Numbered from the stretch's first letter, positions 1 to 7,103 are shown. The stretch is DNA of 13,748 nt from SLRI01 sp036796215 (GCA_036796215.1 DAIRDJ010000118.1:1-13748), one strand, 5' to 3'. Notes: generated by a model from the sequence alone, not told the origin. Numbers and translations are program-made.

Positions 1-100
1 TGATCGTCTTCAGGAACTGCTTGGGGATGATCATGTCGGTGTCGACATTGATCATCGGCAAAGGGGCGGCGATCCCGGTAAGGCGCTTGAAGGCTTGCAT
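1..100 (-). CDS. leuD: 3-isopropylmalate dehydratase small subunit, N-terminal fragment
   Basis: This is the first 33 codons of a gene that runs off the left edge. The product would be the small subunit of isopropylmalate isomerase, which pairs with the LeuC iron-sulfur subunit to interconvert 2- and 3-isopropylmalate in leucine synthesis in the cytoplasm. The visible N-terminus begins MQAFKRLTG and continues through AAPLPMINVDTDMIIPKQFL. This matches the LeuD opening, in which a short beta strand is followed by the near-invariant NxDTDxIIPKQFLK stretch. The ATG at 98-100 (minus strand) starts the protein where LeuD proteins normally start. No strong Shine-Dalgarno is visible upstream. It is divergent from the GFA-type gene across about 190 bp. 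The assignment rests on this short but highly conserved segment. Confidence 0.88.
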   Translation of the reverse strand, partial: MQAFKRLTGIAAPLPMINVDTDMIIPKQFLKTI

Positions 101-197
101 GCGAGGAATCCATGGCACAACGCTGTGGCCGCCGTCATAGGCGACCGGGCGTTCAGGAGCAAGCAGATGGCGGGGCGCTCGCGGGTAGCGCCGCTTG

Positions 198-226
198 TTG
201 ACGGTGAGTGCAGCACGAGACAGCAT
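198..226 (+). promoter_or_regulatory. Weak candidate promoter for the GFA-type gene
   Basis: In the 191-bp divergent gap between leuD and the next gene, TTGACG (198-203) is followed after 17 bp by CAGCAT (221-226). The -35 is close to consensus. The -10 matches TATAAT at only three positions, which is common for alphaproteobacterial housekeeping promoters but also common by chance. Nothing else convincing is seen in 101-291. Confidence 0.25.
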
Positions 227-291
227 CGGCGGCGGATCGCGGCAAGAGGCCGAAAATGGACCTGCGCCCGTGGCCCTGAAGGAGACGCAGC

Positions 292-684
292 ATGGAACAC
301 TGCACCGGCGGTTGCCTCTGCGGCAACGTCCGATTCGTGGCCTCGGGTCGCCCCTACCGGGTCGGCATCTGTCACTGCCTGGACTGTCGCAAGCATCATG
401 GTGCGCTCTTCTATGCAGCCGCAATATTCCCCGAGGCGGCGGTGACGATCGAGGGCGAGACGCGCGACTGGGCCGGCCGCTTTTTCTGCCCGCGCTGCGG
501 CTCGTCCGTCTTCGCCCGAAGCGGCGACGAGATCGAGGTGCACCTCGGCGCCCTCGATGCGCCGGGCCAACTGACGCCGACCTACGAAAGCTGGACCATC
601 CGCCGCGAATCCTGGCTGCCGCCGTTTCCCGTCACGAAACGCTACGAGCGAGACCGGGACGGCAAGGGCCGGTTCGAGACGTAG
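292..684 (+). CDS. GFA/CENP-V family zinc-binding protein
   Basis: This is a 130-residue protein of the GFA (glutathione-dependent formaldehyde-activating enzyme / CENP-V, DUF636) fold. Zinc-ligand cysteines occur in the expected order: C8 and C10 in GGCLCGNVRF, C27, C29 and C32 in CHCLDCRK, and C66 and C69 in FCPRCGSSVF. The protein ends shortly after the conserved W-x-x-R-x-x-W-L region, so it is full length and single-domain. Family members were named for spontaneous-formaldehyde adduct formation with glutathione, but most have no proven reaction. I therefore call the fold and not the activity. The ATG at 292 has an excellent Shine-Dalgarno AAGGAG at 279-284 with 7-nt spacing. A hairpin follows the stop codon, and the next gene has its own ribosome-binding site. 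Confidence 0.9.
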   Translation: MEHCTGGCLCGNVRFVASGRPYRVGICHCLDCRKHHGALFYAAAIFPEAAVTIEGETRDWAGRFFCPRCGSSVFARSGDEIEVHLGALDAPGQLTPTYESWTIRRESWLPPFPVTKRYERDRDGKGRFET

Positions 685-696
685 TGTAGGAAGAAA

Positions 697-721
697 TGCA
701 GGGAGGATGATCCTCCCTGCA
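697..721 (+). terminator. Perfect 11-bp inverted repeat, possible transcription terminator
   Basis: TGCAGGGAGGA (697-707) and TCCTCCCTGCA (711-721) are exact reverse complements around a 3-nt centre, starting 12 nt after the GFA gene stop codon. The stem is strong, but no T-run follows (ACCCACCGATTG), so it is not a classic intrinsic terminator. It could also be an operator-like palindrome for the downstream dehydrogenase gene. Confidence 0.35.
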
Positions 722-850
722 CCCACCGATTGTTCTCGCGGTCTTGATGCGCCGTTCCCCGTAGGCTTCACTGGCCGGGGAAGCATAAGTGCTCGGGTCG
801 GTCCGGCTTGGCCCGCGGCAACCATGACGAGAGAAAGGGGAGGTCGCATC

Positions 851-1597
851 ATGGCCAAGGTCATTCTGGTCACTGGTGGCAGTCGTGGGATCGGTGCTGC
901 CTGCTGCACGCTGGCGGCGCAGCACGGCTACGACGTTGCGGTGAACTACGCGGGCAACGCCAACGCCGCTGCTGCCGTGGCGGCCGAGGTCGAGGCCGTG
1001 GGCCTTCGGGCGATCACCGTCCGGGGCGACATCAGCGACGCCCAAGCGGTGGCGGCGATGTTCGACCGCACCGAAGCCGAACTCGGCCCGGTCACCGCCT
1101 TCGTCAGCAATGCCGGCGTGATCAACAAGGCGGGCCCCTTGGCCGAGACACCGGTCGAGGAGATCCGCCGGATCATCGAGATCGATCTCACAGCGCATCT
1201 GATCTGCAACCGCGAGGCGGTGCGTCGGATGGCGAGATCACGCGGCGGACAGGGGGGCGCGATCGTCAACATCTCCTCGAAGGCCGCCACGCTCTTCGGC
1301 GGCGGCGGCTTCATTTCCTACGGAGCCGCCAAGGGTGGCATCGACGTCCTGACCCAGGGCCTCGGCCGCGAGGTTGCGGCTGACGGTATTCGCGTCAACG
1401 GCGTACGCCCCGGGCTGATCGACACCGACATGCAGGACGATACCGGCATCGAGGACCGGATCGCCAGGTTCGGCTCGACCGTGCCGATCGGCCGGGCCGG
1501 CACTGCCATGGAGGTCGCCGAGGCCGTGCTCTGGCTGCTCTCCGGCCATGCCGCCTACGTCACCGGGACGGTCTTCGACGTTTCAGGTGGTCGCTGA
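851..1597 (+). CDS. Short-chain dehydrogenase/reductase (YgfF-like)
   Basis: This is a 248-residue cytoplasmic classical SDR, predicted to be an NAD(P)-dependent alcohol/ketone or sugar oxidoreductase. Visible motifs are the TGGSRGIG cofactor loop (8-15), D60 after the beta-3 region, SNAG (86-89), NISS (140-143), the catalytic YGAAK (157-161), and the RVNGVRPGLI segment (181-190). Overall resemblance is closest to Escherichia coli YgfF, including GGxGGAIVN-S, YVTG and the C-terminal D-x-x-GG. The tetrad asparagine of the usual NVTG segment is replaced by aspartate (D112 in IDLTAH). The ATG at 851 was chosen over upstream in-frame codons because GGGGAGG sits at 837-843 with 7-nt spacing and the Rossmann fold begins at once. 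The substrate cannot be named from sequence. Confidence 0.9.
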   Translation: MAKVILVTGGSRGIGAACCTLAAQHGYDVAVNYAGNANAAAAVAAEVEAVGLRAITVRGDISDAQAVAAMFDRTEAELGPVTAFVSNAGVINKAGPLAETPVEEIRRIIEIDLTAHLICNREAVRRMARSRGGQGGAIVNISSKAATLFGGGGFISYGAAKGGIDVLTQGLGREVAADGIRVNGVRPGLIDTDMQDDTGIEDRIARFGSTVPIGRAGTAMEVAEAVLWLLSGHAAYVTGTVFDVSGGR

Positions 1598-1605
1598 GCG
1601 GGCAA

Positions 1606-1619
1606 TGCCGGATCCGGCA
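1606..1619. repeat. 14-bp perfect palindrome after the dehydrogenase gene
   Basis: TGCCGGATCCGGCA is a perfect palindrome starting 9 nt past the SDR stop codon. As RNA it could form a GC stem if the centre opens, but there is no T-run, so a terminator role is only possible. Confidence 0.35.
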
Positions 1620-1685
1620 GCGACGGCGTTGGTCGGGCGTCGAGTGGATTTTCGTGCTCGAACAAGCTGCTACTAAATATTGTGG

Positions 1686-1713
1686 TTGACCGAGATTAAG
1701 TCAGCTATATAGT
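1686..1713 (+). promoter_or_regulatory. Candidate sigma-70-type promoter of the membrane protein gene
   Basis: TTGACC (1686-1691) and TATAGT (1708-1713) are separated by 16 bp. Each matches the bacterial consensus at five of six positions, and they lie in a clearly AT-richer patch (about 1670-1715) between high-GC genes. A start near 1720 would give a leader of about 70 nt to the TTG start chosen for the downstream gene. Confidence 0.55.
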
Positions 1714-1791
1714 CGGTTGTGCGTACCAAGCTGCATGTCTCGAACGACGTGCGCTGCCACTCTTCCATTGTGCCCGGAAGGAACCAACCGC

Positions 1792-2817
1792 TTGATCGGT
1801 TTCCCTGCCGCACGCCCATTGGGCATCGTGCTGACCCTTCTTTGCGTCGCTTTTTTCGCAAGGAGCCTGCTGCAGCTCGACGCCGACCTGTTGGTCGCAA
1901 TGTCGCTCAACCAGCTTCTCGCATCGGTCGTCATCTGGTCGCTGCTCTACGCCGGATTGCTGGTCGGCCTGACCGTCGGCTTCGTGTATCTGGTCCGTGC
2001 GACGGGCCATCGCGCGGCCACGGCGAGAGAGGGCCTCGTGGTCTGGGGCAAGGCCAACATGGCCAAATACCTGCCGGGCAACGTTCTGCATTTCGCCGGC
2101 CGGCAGCTGCTCGGTGGTCGGTTCGGCTGGCCGCAGGGAGGCACCGCTGCGGCGAGCTTCCTCGAGATCGCCCTGCAGATCCTGCTCCCCTGCGGCCTGG
2201 CGATGCTGCTGCTGCTTGCGTCCGACAAGCTGGCGATGCTCGCGCACCAAGGCAGTTGGCCGTTGCACCTGGTGCTGCTCGCCGCGCTCACCTTGGCCTC
2301 GGCTCTGCTCCTGGTGCGCCTGCGGGCGTGGCTGCCGCCACGCCTCCTGGCGCCAATCGCCCGCCTCGCCCCGCCGAACCCCGCCGCCTTGCTGCCGGCT
2401 GTAATTTGGTATCTGGTTTTTTTCCTCGGCATGTCGCTGATCGTTTGGGCGCTCCACGGCCTCGTGACCGGTCGCTTGTCCGCCCGTGAGCTGCCAATCC
2501 TCGCCGCCGCGTTCCTTATCAGCTGGGTTATCGGCTTTGTGGTTCCGGGCGCTCCCGGCGGGATCGGGGTGCGCGAAGGGTTCTTCACCGTGCTAGGCGG
2601 GGTCTTTCTCGAGCCCGACGCGCTGATCCTCGTCGCGGTGCTGATGCGCATGATTACACTCGTTGGCGAGGGCATGCTCTTTCTGGTCGCCCTGGCCATG
2701 GCGCGCGACTGGCCAATCACGTGGGGTGCACGGGATCGCCTCGGCGAGTGGCGAAGCCGGCTCCTCGGTGCCGCCGCCGTCAGTTCACGGCAAACAGGTC
2801 GACTGCGTAGTCGCTGA
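1792..2817 (+). CDS. Polytopic membrane protein, LPG-synthase TM-domain/flippase-like
   Basis: This is a 341-residue integral inner-membrane protein with about eight hydrophobic segments. Two conserved stretches, KYLPGNVLHFAGRQ (about 92-105) and VPGAPGGIGVREG (about 251-263), are hallmarks of the lysylphosphatidylglycerol synthase transmembrane region (UPF0104-type). This fold occurs in lipid flippases and in stand-alone proteins near envelope or glycan genes. There is no cytosolic aminoacyl-transferase domain, so lipid aminoacylation is not implied. Transport or flipping of a lipid-linked substrate is inference. I chose TTG at 1792 because GGAAGGA (1775-1781) precedes it and the first hydrophobic helix follows directly; an in-frame ATG at 1735 without a Shine-Dalgarno would add 19 residues. 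Its 3' end overlaps the convergent thiY-like gene by 38 bp. Confidence 0.78.
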   Translation: MIGFPAARPLGIVLTLLCVAFFARSLLQLDADLLVAMSLNQLLASVVIWSLLYAGLLVGLTVGFVYLVRATGHRAATAREGLVVWGKANMAKYLPGNVLHFAGRQLLGGRFGWPQGGTAAASFLEIALQILLPCGLAMLLLLASDKLAMLAHQGSWPLHLVLLAALTLASALLLVRLRAWLPPRLLAPIARLAPPNPAALLPAVIWYLVFFLGMSLIVWALHGLVTGRLSARELPILAAAFLISWVIGFVVPGAPGGIGVREGFFTVLGGVFLEPDALILVAVLMRMITLVGEGMLFLVALAMARDWPITWGARDRLGEWRSRLLGAAAVSSRQTGRLRSR

Positions 2818-3721
2818 CCGGCAGCGCCTTCTCGATCAGGCCCTGCTCGACCAGGAAATCGGCAAACCGGCTGTAGCGGCGATGGTCGAGCCCGGCCGGG
2901 CTGAGGGCCAGCCGCGGCAGGGTATCCGCCCAGGCGCGCCGATTGAGCTCGTCGTCGAGCTCCACATCATAGGCCCTGAAGATCTCCCAGGCCTCGTCGG
3001 GATGGTTCATGAGCCAGTGCGTCGCCGCCTCCACCGCCTCCATGAAGTGCTGGAGCCTAAGATCGCCCAGAGTATCGACGTGCGCCACATAGATGAGCTC
3101 GTCATAGGCCGGCACGCCTTCCTCTTCCGGGTAGAAGGCGCGACCCGGCCGTTCGATGATGTCCATCTGGTTGAGCTCGAAATTGCGAAAGGCGCCGATG
3201 ACGGCATCGACCTGGCCGGTCACGAGGGCGGGCGAAAGGGCGAAATTGACGTTGACGAGCTCAATGGCGTCGAGACCGAGGTCGTGCTGGGCCAGCATTG
3301 CGCCCAAGAGCGCGTCCTCGAAGCCGCCGACCGAGAAGCCCACCTTCTTGCCATCGAGGTCGGCGATCGAGTGGATCGGGCCATCGGCCAGCACCACGAG
3401 GCTGTTCAAGGGTGTGGCAACCAGCGTGCCGATGCGGCGGAGCGGCAGGCCCTCGGCGACCTGCAGGTGCAGCTGCGGCTGGTAGCTGACCGCGATCTCG
3501 GCCTGCCTCGCCGCCACGAGCTTCGGCGGATCGTTGGGATCGGCGGGCGCGATCAGCTCCACCTCGAGCCAATGCTCGGCGAACAGGCCGCGCTCCTGGG
3601 CGATGATCAGCGGCGCGTGGTCGGGGTTGACGAACCAGTCGAGCAGCACGGTGAGCCGCTCCTGGGCCGCGGCCGGCAGGGCCAAGAGGAGGGTCAGGGC
3701 AAAGGCGAGAAGGCGGAGCAT
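2780..3721 (-). CDS. thiY: ABC substrate-binding protein for thiamin pyrimidine precursor (ThiY-like)
   Basis: This is a 313-residue periplasmic binding protein of the NMT1/ThiY family. A signal peptide (hydrophobic 4-18, AAAQ at 17-20) marks it as exported, which excludes the cytoplasmic THI5-type pyrimidine synthase of the same fold. LDWFVNPDHAPL (27-38), the DPNDPPKLVAA segment and SYQPQLHLQ are characteristic of ThiY-type receptors. Characterised ThiY proteins bind formylaminopyrimidine-type hydroxymethylpyrimidine precursors. It is the last gene of the TPP-riboswitch operon, 19 nt after the permease gene, so its substrate role is well supported by context. The exact ligand is not proven. 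Its 3' end overlaps the convergent membrane protein gene. Confidence 0.88.
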   Translation of the reverse strand: MLRLLAFALTLLLALPAAAQERLTVLLDWFVNPDHAPLIIAQERGLFAEHWLEVELIAPADPNDPPKLVAARQAEIAVSYQPQLHLQVAEGLPLRRIGTLVATPLNSLVVLADGPIHSIADLDGKKVGFSVGGFEDALLGAMLAQHDLGLDAIELVNVNFALSPALVTGQVDAVIGAFRNFELNQMDIIERPGRAFYPEEEGVPAYDELIYVAHVDTLGDLRLQHFMEAVEAATHWLMNHPDEAWEIFRAYDVELDDELNRRAWADTLPRLALSPAGLDHRRYSRFADFLVEQGLIEKALPVSDYAVDLFAVN

Positions 3722-3740
3722 CGAGGCGGTTTCCCTTTTG

Positions 3741-4550
3741 TCATCGTTGTGTGTTGGTTTCCGCCTGCCAGGGGGCGAGCCGCCGGCCGAGCCGGTCGAC
3801 GCTGAGGTAGAGGGTGAGCGCCATGGCGGCGAGGACGACCAGGGCCGCGAACATCAGATCGACCTGCATCCGGGCATTGGCGTGCAGCATCAGGTAGCCG
3901 AGCCCGCCGGACGAGCCGACCCATTCGCCGACAATCGCACCGATCGGGGCGACGGATGCTGCCACCCGGAGCCCGGAGGCCAGGGACGGCAAGGCCGCCG
4001 GCAGGCGGATCAGCCGGATCGTGTCGAAGCGGCTGGCACCGAGGAGGCGGACGAGGTCCAGCATCTCGGGATCGGCGCGCCTCAGGCCGTCATAGAAAGC
4101 GACGGTGACCGGGAAGTAGATGATGAGCACGGCCATCGCGACCTTGGACGTCATGCCGTAGCCGAGCCAGAGGACGAGAAGGGGGGCGAGGGCGAAGACC
4201 GGCAGCGCCTGGCTCACGACAAAGACGGGCAGGAGCCAACGCCGGGCGGTCACGAAACTGGCGAGCAGCAGGCCCGAAGCGGCACCGAGGCTGGCGCCCA
4301 GGGCAAAGCCCAAGAGGATCTCGGTGGCGGTGATCCAGGCATGGCCGAGGATGAGGGGCCAACGCGCCATCAGCGTCTCGAGCACGGCCAGGGGCCCCGG
4401 CAGGATGAAGGGCGGCACGCCGGAGAATGTCACGACGAGCTGCCAGACCGCGAGGAGACCCAAGAGGGTGACCACTGGCCGCAACTTGCCGAGCGACGGC
4501 ACGGCGATCGGGCGCCGTTCGGCAGGTTTCGCGATCGCCCGGGTTGCCAT
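3741..4550 (-). CDS. thiX: ABC transporter permease (ThiX-like)
   Basis: This is a 269-residue inner-membrane permease of the SsuC/TauC/ThiX type (BPD_transp_1) with about six membrane helices. Visible are the QALPVFALAPLLVLWLGYG region (about 114-132) and the cytoplasmic EAA-like loop, here LLGASRFDTIRLIRLPAALP (169-188), which couples to an ATPase. It would pass the pyrimidine precursor delivered by the neighbouring ThiY-like protein. The ATG at 4550 lies 5 nt after the stop of the TRAP receptor gene and begins a short hydrophilic lead before the first helix. Longer in-frame extensions read through that upstream gene and are rejected. No ThiZ ATPase gene is present in the window, although this permease needs one. 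Confidence 0.86.
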   Translation of the reverse strand: MATRAIAKPAERRPIAVPSLGKLRPVVTLLGLLAVWQLVVTFSGVPPFILPGPLAVLETLMARWPLILGHAWITATEILLGFALGASLGAASGLLLASFVTARRWLLPVFVVSQALPVFALAPLLVLWLGYGMTSKVAMAVLIIYFPVTVAFYDGLRRADPEMLDLVRLLGASRFDTIRLIRLPAALPSLASGLRVAASVAPIGAIVGEWVGSSGGLGYLMLHANARMQVDLMFAALVVLAAMALTLYLSVDRLGRRLAPWQAETNTQR

Positions 4551-4555
4551 GGCGC

Positions 4556-5626
4556 TTAGACCGCGGCCCGGGCGGCGAGATAGGCTGCCATCGATTCCCG
4601 CGACCACGGCCGGAGCAGCTCGAGCATCCGGACATAGCTGTCGTGGATTCGCTGGTCGAGCCCGCCCCCGTCCGCGAACTGGCCGAGCACGAGGGGTGCC
4701 TGCGCCCGCAACGCCTCGGTGACGTCGGCTGGAAAGCTGCGCAGCTGCACGCCGTGATCCTCGACCAGCGATTTCAGGGCCTCGGCGTTCATCCGCTCGG
4801 ATTCGGCGAGTGCGAACGCATTCTCGGCCCGACAGGCCTCGACGACCACGGCCTGGAGCTCGGCGGGCAAGGCCGCCAAGCTGCGGCGATTGACGATGCA
4901 TTCGCCCGTGCCGTTGGGCTCGTGCAGCCCCGGTCCGTAGTAGTAGGAGGCGGCCTGGTGGAAGCCGAGGGCGAGGTCGCTGAAGGGTCCCGCGAATTCC
5001 GCAGAATCGATAGCACCACTCTGCAGCGCCGGCAGTGTTTCGCCCGGCGGCAGCGACACCTGGACGATGCCAAAGGGCTGGTAGAGATCACCACCAAGGC
5101 CCGGCATGCGAAAGCGCAGACCCTTGAGGTCGCCCACCGACTGGATCTCGTGGCGGAACCAGCCACCCATCGACATGCCCGTGTTGCCCGCCATGAAGGG
5201 CTTGACCCCGAAATCGCCGTAGAGCTCGTCCCAGAGCGCCTGGCCACCACCATGCTCGATCCAGGCGACGTGCTCGAGCGGCGTCAGGCCGAAGGGGACG
5301 GCGAGGAAGAGCTGGGCCACCGGCATCTTGCCGGCCCAGAAGACCGCCGCCGTATGGGCGAGCTCGGCGACCCCTTCACTGACCGCATCCAAGACCTCAA
5401 AGGCCGGGACGATCTCGCCCGCGGCATAGAGCTCGATCTCGATCCGCCCGCCGCTCATGGCCTCGATCCGCCGGGCGAGACGGGTGGCGGTCATGCCGGG
5501 GCCGGGCAGGTCGCGCGGCCAGGAGGTGACCATCCGCCAGCGATGGGTGGTCTCGGCACGGAGCGTGGCCGGTGCGGCGACGGCACCGGCACCGGCCAGC
5601 AGGGCGCGGCGCCTCGTTGTACTCAT
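4556..5626 (-). CDS. TRAP transporter solute-binding protein (DctP/TakP-like), Tat-exported
   Basis: This is a 356-residue periplasmic solute receptor of the TRAP DctP family, closest in style to the TakP (2-oxoacid) branch. A twin-arginine signal, TRRRALLAG (4-12), leads to a likely cleavage after A24. Family landmarks are MVTSWPRDLPG (32-42), YAAGEIVPAFEVLDAVS (67-83), VPFGLTPLE (110-118), AGNTGMSMGGWF (146-157), RFRMPGLGG with the predicted carboxylate-binding R173 (171-179), and DSAEFAGPFSDLALG (207-221). Ligand-pocket positions that are usually Trp in relatives appear here as F211 (EFAGP) and L234 (LHEPN), suggesting a different ligand. The start ATG overlaps the thiD stop by 4 nt, and the stop lies 5 nt before the permease gene, so it belongs to the thiamin operon. 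No DctQ or DctM membrane subunits are nearby. Confidence 0.9.
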   Translation of the reverse strand: MSTTRRRALLAGAGAVAAPATLRAETTHRWRMVTSWPRDLPGPGMTATRLARRIEAMSGGRIEIELYAAGEIVPAFEVLDAVSEGVAELAHTAAVFWAGKMPVAQLFLAVPFGLTPLEHVAWIEHGGGQALWDELYGDFGVKPFMAGNTGMSMGGWFRHEIQSVGDLKGLRFRMPGLGGDLYQPFGIVQVSLPPGETLPALQSGAIDSAEFAGPFSDLALGFHQAASYYYGPGLHEPNGTGECIVNRRSLAALPAELQAVVVEACRAENAFALAESERMNAEALKSLVEDHGVQLRSFPADVTEALRAQAPLVLGQFADGGGLDQRIHDSYVRMLELLRPWSRESMAAYLAARAAV

Positions 5627-6441
5627 GGATCGTTTCCCTCGTTCGGCCACGTCTGGAAGAAATGGTGCACCGGCCCGTGGCCGTGACCGATGGCCAGGCG
5701 ATCGGCCGCCGCGATGGCGCCCGTGATGTAGGTCTTCGCCCGCCCGACGGCGTCGGGGAGCGCCAGGCCCGAGGCGAGCCCAGCCGCGATCGCGGCCGAG
5801 AGCGTGCAGCCCGTTCCGTGGGTATTGCGGGTCTCGATCCGCCTGCCCCGCTGCCAGAGCAGCTCGCCGCCATGCAGCAACAGATCGGCACTCTCGCCCG
5901 CCTCGAGGTGGCCGCCCTTGAGCAGGACGTTGGCAACGCCGAGTCCCTGCAGCCGGGCGGCGACGCCGGGCATCTGGCGCTGCTCGGTGACCGGCGCCTC
6001 GCCCAGAAGGACCGCGGCCTCGGGCAGGTTCGGGGTGATGATCGAGGCCAAGGGCAAAAGCTCGTGCTGCAGCGCCTCGACCGCTTCGTCCGGCAGGAGC
6101 TTGTCGCCCGATTTTGCCACCATCACGGGATCGAGGACGATCCAGCGCGGCTGCCAGTGGCGCAGCCGCTCGGCGACGGTGCGGATGACCTCCGGTCCGC
6201 CGAGCATGCCGAGCTTCACCGCATGGACCGGGAGGTCGTCGAAGACGGCGTCGATCTGCGCTGCGATGAAGGCAGGGTCGACCGGCAGAATACCGGTGAC
6301 GGCGCGCGTGTTCTGGGCGGTAAGGGCGGTGATCGCCGACATGCCGTAGACACCGAGTGCGGAGAAGGTCTTGAGATCGGCCTGAATGCCGGCGCCACCG
6401 CCGCTGTCGGAGCCGGCGATGGTGAGCGCTGTTCGGATCAT
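5623..6441 (-). CDS. thiD: Hydroxymethylpyrimidine/phosphomethylpyrimidine kinase
   Basis: This is a 272-residue cytoplasmic ribokinase-fold enzyme that phosphorylates HMP to HMP-P and then HMP-PP for thiamin synthesis and salvage. Motifs in order are IAGSDSGGGAGIQADLKTF (8-26), VKLGMLG (75-81), LDPVMVAKSG (103-112), ITPNLPEA (135-142) and the anion-hole/catalytic HGTGCTLS (208-215, C212). The length is normal for ThiD, with no C-terminal ThiE or ThiN fusion. Its start overlaps the thiE stop by 4 nt (ATGA), and its stop overlaps the TRAP receptor start in the same way, indicating coupled translation. Confidence 0.97.
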   Translation of the reverse strand: MIRTALTIAGSDSGGGAGIQADLKTFSALGVYGMSAITALTAQNTRAVTGILPVDPAFIAAQIDAVFDDLPVHAVKLGMLGGPEVIRTVAERLRHWQPRWIVLDPVMVAKSGDKLLPDEAVEALQHELLPLASIITPNLPEAAVLLGEAPVTEQRQMPGVAARLQGLGVANVLLKGGHLEAGESADLLLHGGELLWQRGRRIETRNTHGTGCTLSAAIAAGLASGLALPDAVGRAKTYITGAIAAADRLAIGHGHGPVHHFFQTWPNEGNDP

Positions 6442-7103
6442 GCCTGCCTCGCCTGCAAGGTGCTGTCGACGACCGCCCGGAGCCGTCGGGCGGCGGCCTT
6501 GACGTCGTCCGCCATGAAGATGTTGGAGATGACGGCGATCCCATCGGCACCGGCCCGGATCACCGCCGCCGCATTGCCGTGGTCGATGCCGGCGATGCCG
6601 CAGACCGGCAAGCCGGGGTGGAACTGGTGCACGCCCTGGATCAGCCGGGCGAGGCCGTCGGGCCCGAGCGGCGGTTCGCCCGGATTCTTGCTCGCCGTGG
6701 CATAGACGGGGCCGAGACCGGCATAGTCGGCGACCCCCGGTGGCACGGCGGCGGCCTCGTGCACGTGATGGATGGTGATGCCGAGCAGGGCTTGCGGCCC
6801 GAGCAGCCGTCGCGCGTCCGCGGGCGCCATGTCGGTAAGCCCCACATGCACGCCAGCCGCACCGGCGGCGAGCGCCACATCGACCCGATCGTTGATCAGG
6901 AGCGGCACGCCCGAGGCGGCAAGGGCGGCGGCCGTGGCACGGGCGAGGGCCACGAGGTCACGGGTGCAGGCCTCCTTGTCGCGAAGCTGCAAAAGCGTGA
7001 TGCCGCCGGCCGCGGCCGCGGCCACCAGATCGACGGGATCGCGGCCGCGCGTGCGGCTCGGGTCGAGGACGCCATAGAGACGAAGGTCGAGGGGCTGCTT
7101 CAT
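6438..7103 (-). CDS. thiE: Thiamin phosphate synthase
   Basis: This is a 221-residue TIM-barrel enzyme that joins HMP-PP and thiazole phosphate to give thiamin phosphate. Conserved elements seen are LLQLRDK (37-43), INDRVDVAL (70-78), AAGVHVGLTDMAPADARRL (82-100), LGPVYATASK (130-139), GIAGI (169-173) and the phosphate-binding end ADGIAVISNI (186-195). The usual GQ(E/S)D after GVH is GLTD here and the usual TxTK is TASK; both are mild variations. The ATG at 7103 gives the canonical N-terminus, and the longer open frame upstream only reads thiM in another frame. It overlaps thiM and thiD by 4 nt at each end. Confidence 0.96.
   Translation of the reverse strand: MKQPLDLRLYGVLDPSRTRGRDPVDLVAAAAAGGITLLQLRDKEACTRDLVALARATAAALAASGVPLLINDRVDVALAAGAAGVHVGLTDMAPADARRLLGPQALLGITIHHVHEAAAVPPGVADYAGLGPVYATASKNPGEPPLGPDGLARLIQGVHQFHPGLPVCGIAGIDHGNAAAVIRAGADGIAVISNIFMADDVKAAARRLRAVVDSTLQARQA

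Noticed and set aside
2663..3805. Long plus-strand open frame opposite thiY
   Set aside because: Shadow of the thiY-like gene: Glu/Asp/Arg/Gly-rich, no recognisable domain, no ribosome-binding site.
4556..6550. Long minus-strand open frame (664 codons) fusing sequence upstream to the TRAP receptor
   Set aside because: The N-terminal 300 residues are Arg/Gly/Ala-rich readings of thiD in another frame. The receptor has its own ATG and Tat signal at 5626.
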